Of a DNA stretch of 7,147 nucleotides, positions 6,002 through 7,147 are shown in pieces. The notes under the pieces were generated by a model. It searched no databases. It was not told where the DNA came from and worked only from the letters and a program-made list of their open reading frames with translations. Within the stretch, counting starts at the first letter, position 1. Each line of letters opens with the position of its first letter. The translations under genes were made by a program, and so were the position numbers. The stretch is from Bryobacterales bacterium (lineage in GTDB: Bacteria > Acidobacteriota > Terriglobia > Bryobacterales > Bryobacteraceae): assembly GCA_003487005.1 (NCBI GenBank), contig DNFG01000056.1:1-7147 (forward strand). Reading direction: 5' to 3'.

Positions 6002-6883
6002 TCAGTCGATCGTGTCGCCGGTGGTCAAAAAGGTTTTGGAAATATGGTCGTGCCAGGTGAGCGTTTCCTGGTCGCAGATCGCCCACAACAAGCCCATGGC
6101 GCCGCTGACGACGCTCAGACAGCCGGCGAGTACACGCTTGACGCGCAGAGTGCGTCTGGGCCTCTGGCCGTCCAGGCCGACGAGTTCAAGCTGTGCCCCC
6201 TGCAGGCCCAGCGTCAGCCGGCCGCCGAGGGCGAACAGGAACTTGTAGGCGAACATGATCAGGACGGGAGCAGGCGCAAGATAGAGCCAGGCCTTCAGTT
6301 CGAATGGAGGCAGGGCGCCGAGTGTGAGGCGAATGGCGACCATGAAGATCGCCGTCAGAGCGATGACCACAGCGACGTCGAAGGCGGTCGCCAGCGCGCG
6401 CAAGCCCAACGGAGCCACTACCATGCGCGGCCTTCTCGAATGTGCCACCGGAGGCAGATGTTCGACCGGCGTGGCGGCATCGAAATCGAATGCCCGTTGA
6501 TCTTCGGAGATCCGGCGGCGGTTGGATCGCTTTCTCTGAACGGGGGCCGTGGGCGGCGCAACGACGGGAGCCCAGGGGTCCATCTCGACCACGGCTCCCG
6601 GCTGCCGATAGCTGAATAGGGCGGGCTGACCGGGCCGGCTCTGCCGGCGGACTTCCACCGGGGCCGCCTCGGGATTGGCCGCCACGGTCTGCAGGCGGGC
6701 TCTGGGGCTCCGCTCGATGCTTTGCGGGCGAATATCGTAGGCGGGGGCCGTGGCGGTCTCGATCACGGGATATACTTCCGGGCCCGCGACGGGGCGGCCA
6801 TGGAAAATCCGGCGCTGGCACTTCGTGCAGCGGAGGGCGTGCTCGGAATTGCCAGACCCACAATAGCGGCAACGCGTACTCAT
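6002..6883 (-). CDS. Zinc-ribbon and RDD-domain membrane protein
   Basis: This 293-residue protein has three parts. Residues 1-25 form a zinc ribbon: CRYC at 5-8 and CTKC at 19-22, separated by 10 residues. Residues 26-155 are a Pro/Arg/Ala-rich linker with no clear fold, probably disordered and cytosolic. Residues 158-287 are an RDD domain (PF06271 type): LGLRALATAFDVAVV with Arg162 and Asp169, membrane spans at about 165-186, 198-219 and 250-270, the GGRLTLGLQGAQLEL segment between spans two and three, then the terminal Asp-containing WHDHISKT. RDD proteins are poorly characterised inner-membrane proteins, some linked to transport. The start is ATG 6883, with AGGG about 10 nt upstream; the cysteine motif directly after it supports this choice. 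pgi lies 71 bp downstream on the same strand. The specific role is unknown. Confidence 0.88.
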   Translation of the reverse strand: MSTRCRYCGSGNSEHALRCTKCQRRIFHGRPVAGPEVYPVIETATAPAYDIRPQSIERSPRARLQTVAANPEAAPVEVRRQSRPGQPALFSYRQPGAVVEMDPWAPVVAPPTAPVQRKRSNRRRISEDQRAFDFDAATPVEHLPPVAHSRRPRMVVAPLGLRALATAFDVAVVIALTAIFMVAIRLTLGALPPFELKAWLYLAPAPVLIMFAYKFLFALGGRLTLGLQGAQLELVGLDGQRPRRTLRVKRVLAGCLSVVSGAMGLLWAICDQETLTWHDHISKTFLTTGDTID

Positions 6884-6992
6884 CGGTGTTCGTCCCTATC
6901 GCAGAGCGATGGTTGATCCTTTCCCGGCGCCCATGCTAGCTTGGGCTTTGCTTCCGGCTCTGTTCACTGCCTCGACACGGGCGCGAGCGCTC

Positions 6993-7147
6993 ATGCCCTA
7001 CTTTCTATTTCCTAACATAAGTTATAGAAAATGTCACGGTTTTTTCTCCATCGGTACTGGAACTTTGGTTCTGGCGGCTCTACTGTTGACCAGTCCCGGC
7101 GCCTCCGGGCAGATCCCCCCGTCCCTGCTGCCCCCCAGGCCGTCCAG
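6993..7147 (+). CDS. Start of a probable secreted protein (partial, runs off the window)
   Basis: I do not recognise this gene; only its N-terminus is visible. The frame from ATG 6993 (MPYFLFPN) is open to the window edge and contains a convincing signal-peptide core: FFSIGTGTLVLAALLLTS, then PGASG and QIPPS, encoded at 7041-7124. The start is unclear. ATG 6993 and an in-frame ATG at 6933 both lack a good ribosome binding site, and both would translate through the AT-rich, promoter-like stretch at 6997-7030. A third ATG at 7031 directly follows that stretch but is in another frame. Removing one T from the T6 run at 7040-7045 would join it to the same core as MSRFFSIGTGT, a cleaner signal peptide. 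The gene is divergent from the RDD gene. A real secreted protein is likely; its start and function are not determined. Confidence 0.45.
   Translation, partial: MPYFLFPNISYRKCHGFFSIGTGTLVLAALLLTSPGASGQIPPSLLPPRPS
7002..7030. promoter_or_regulatory. AT-rich dyad / promoter-like region upstream of the right-edge gene
   Basis: TTTCTAT (7002-7008) and ATAGAAA (7024-7030) form a perfect 7-bp inverted repeat with a 15-bp spacer, directly before ATG 7031. The stretch is strikingly AT-rich for this window. TATAGA (7023-7028) resembles a -10 box, but no good -35 lies at the right distance. A nested 4-bp dyad (TAAC at 7013-7016, GTTA at 7021-7024) overlaps it. It could be an operator or promoter for the edge gene, or serve the divergent RDD gene. 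The role is inferred from position and composition only. Confidence 0.35.

Noticed and set aside
40..7147. CRISPR arrays, tRNA or rRNA genes, insertion sequences, phage or defence genes
   Set aside because: I saw no regularly spaced direct repeats, cloverleaf or rRNA-like sequence, transposase or integrase motifs, or known defence domains. Nearly all the sequence is covered by recognisable genes.

Overview
The window comes from a high-GC bacterial genome. The composition, the ClpS variant and the gene content would suit an Acidobacteriota-type bacterium (Solibacter/Bryobacter-like), but this is an impression from family resemblance and no marker here proves it. The window looks like the left end of a draft or metagenomic contig. 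Its first 39 bases are not biological: they match the Illumina P5/TruSeq adapter at 35 of 39 positions, and real sequence starts at about base 40.

Layout, left to right. A 5'-truncated FAD-dependent amine oxidase (+, 40-1371) is followed after 14 bp by a ClpS-type adaptor of the Clp protease (+, 1386-1727). These two meet hypF (-, 3850-1712) tail to tail with a 16-bp overlap. hypF encodes the carbamoyltransferase that starts the cyanide ligand of [NiFe] hydrogenases, and no other hyp or hydrogenase gene is in view. Divergent from hypF across 88 bp is a secreted YceI-family lipid-binding protein (+, 3939-4523). It converges on pgi, glucose-6-phosphate isomerase (-, 5930-4533), with only 9 bp between the stop codons; both stops lie in one imperfect hairpin. 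Upstream of pgi on the same strand is a zinc-ribbon/RDD-domain membrane protein (-, 6883-6002). Right of it, after an AT-rich stretch with a dyad, a secreted protein appears to begin (+, about 6993 or 7031) and runs off the end.

The genes do not form one pathway. They are housekeeping or maturation functions in small units: amine oxidase-clpS, hypF alone, yceI alone, and RDD-pgi. There are no tRNAs, rRNAs, CRISPR arrays, insertion sequences or phage genes. No stretch over 300 bases lacks a gene.

I found no convincing new system. The points most worth checking are the adapter contamination, a perfect cUUCGg tetraloop hairpin just before pgi, a T6 tract that separates an ATG from a signal-peptide frame at the right edge, a ClpS whose recognition-pocket Asn and His are both replaced by Asp, and a GC-skew reversal inside hypF.
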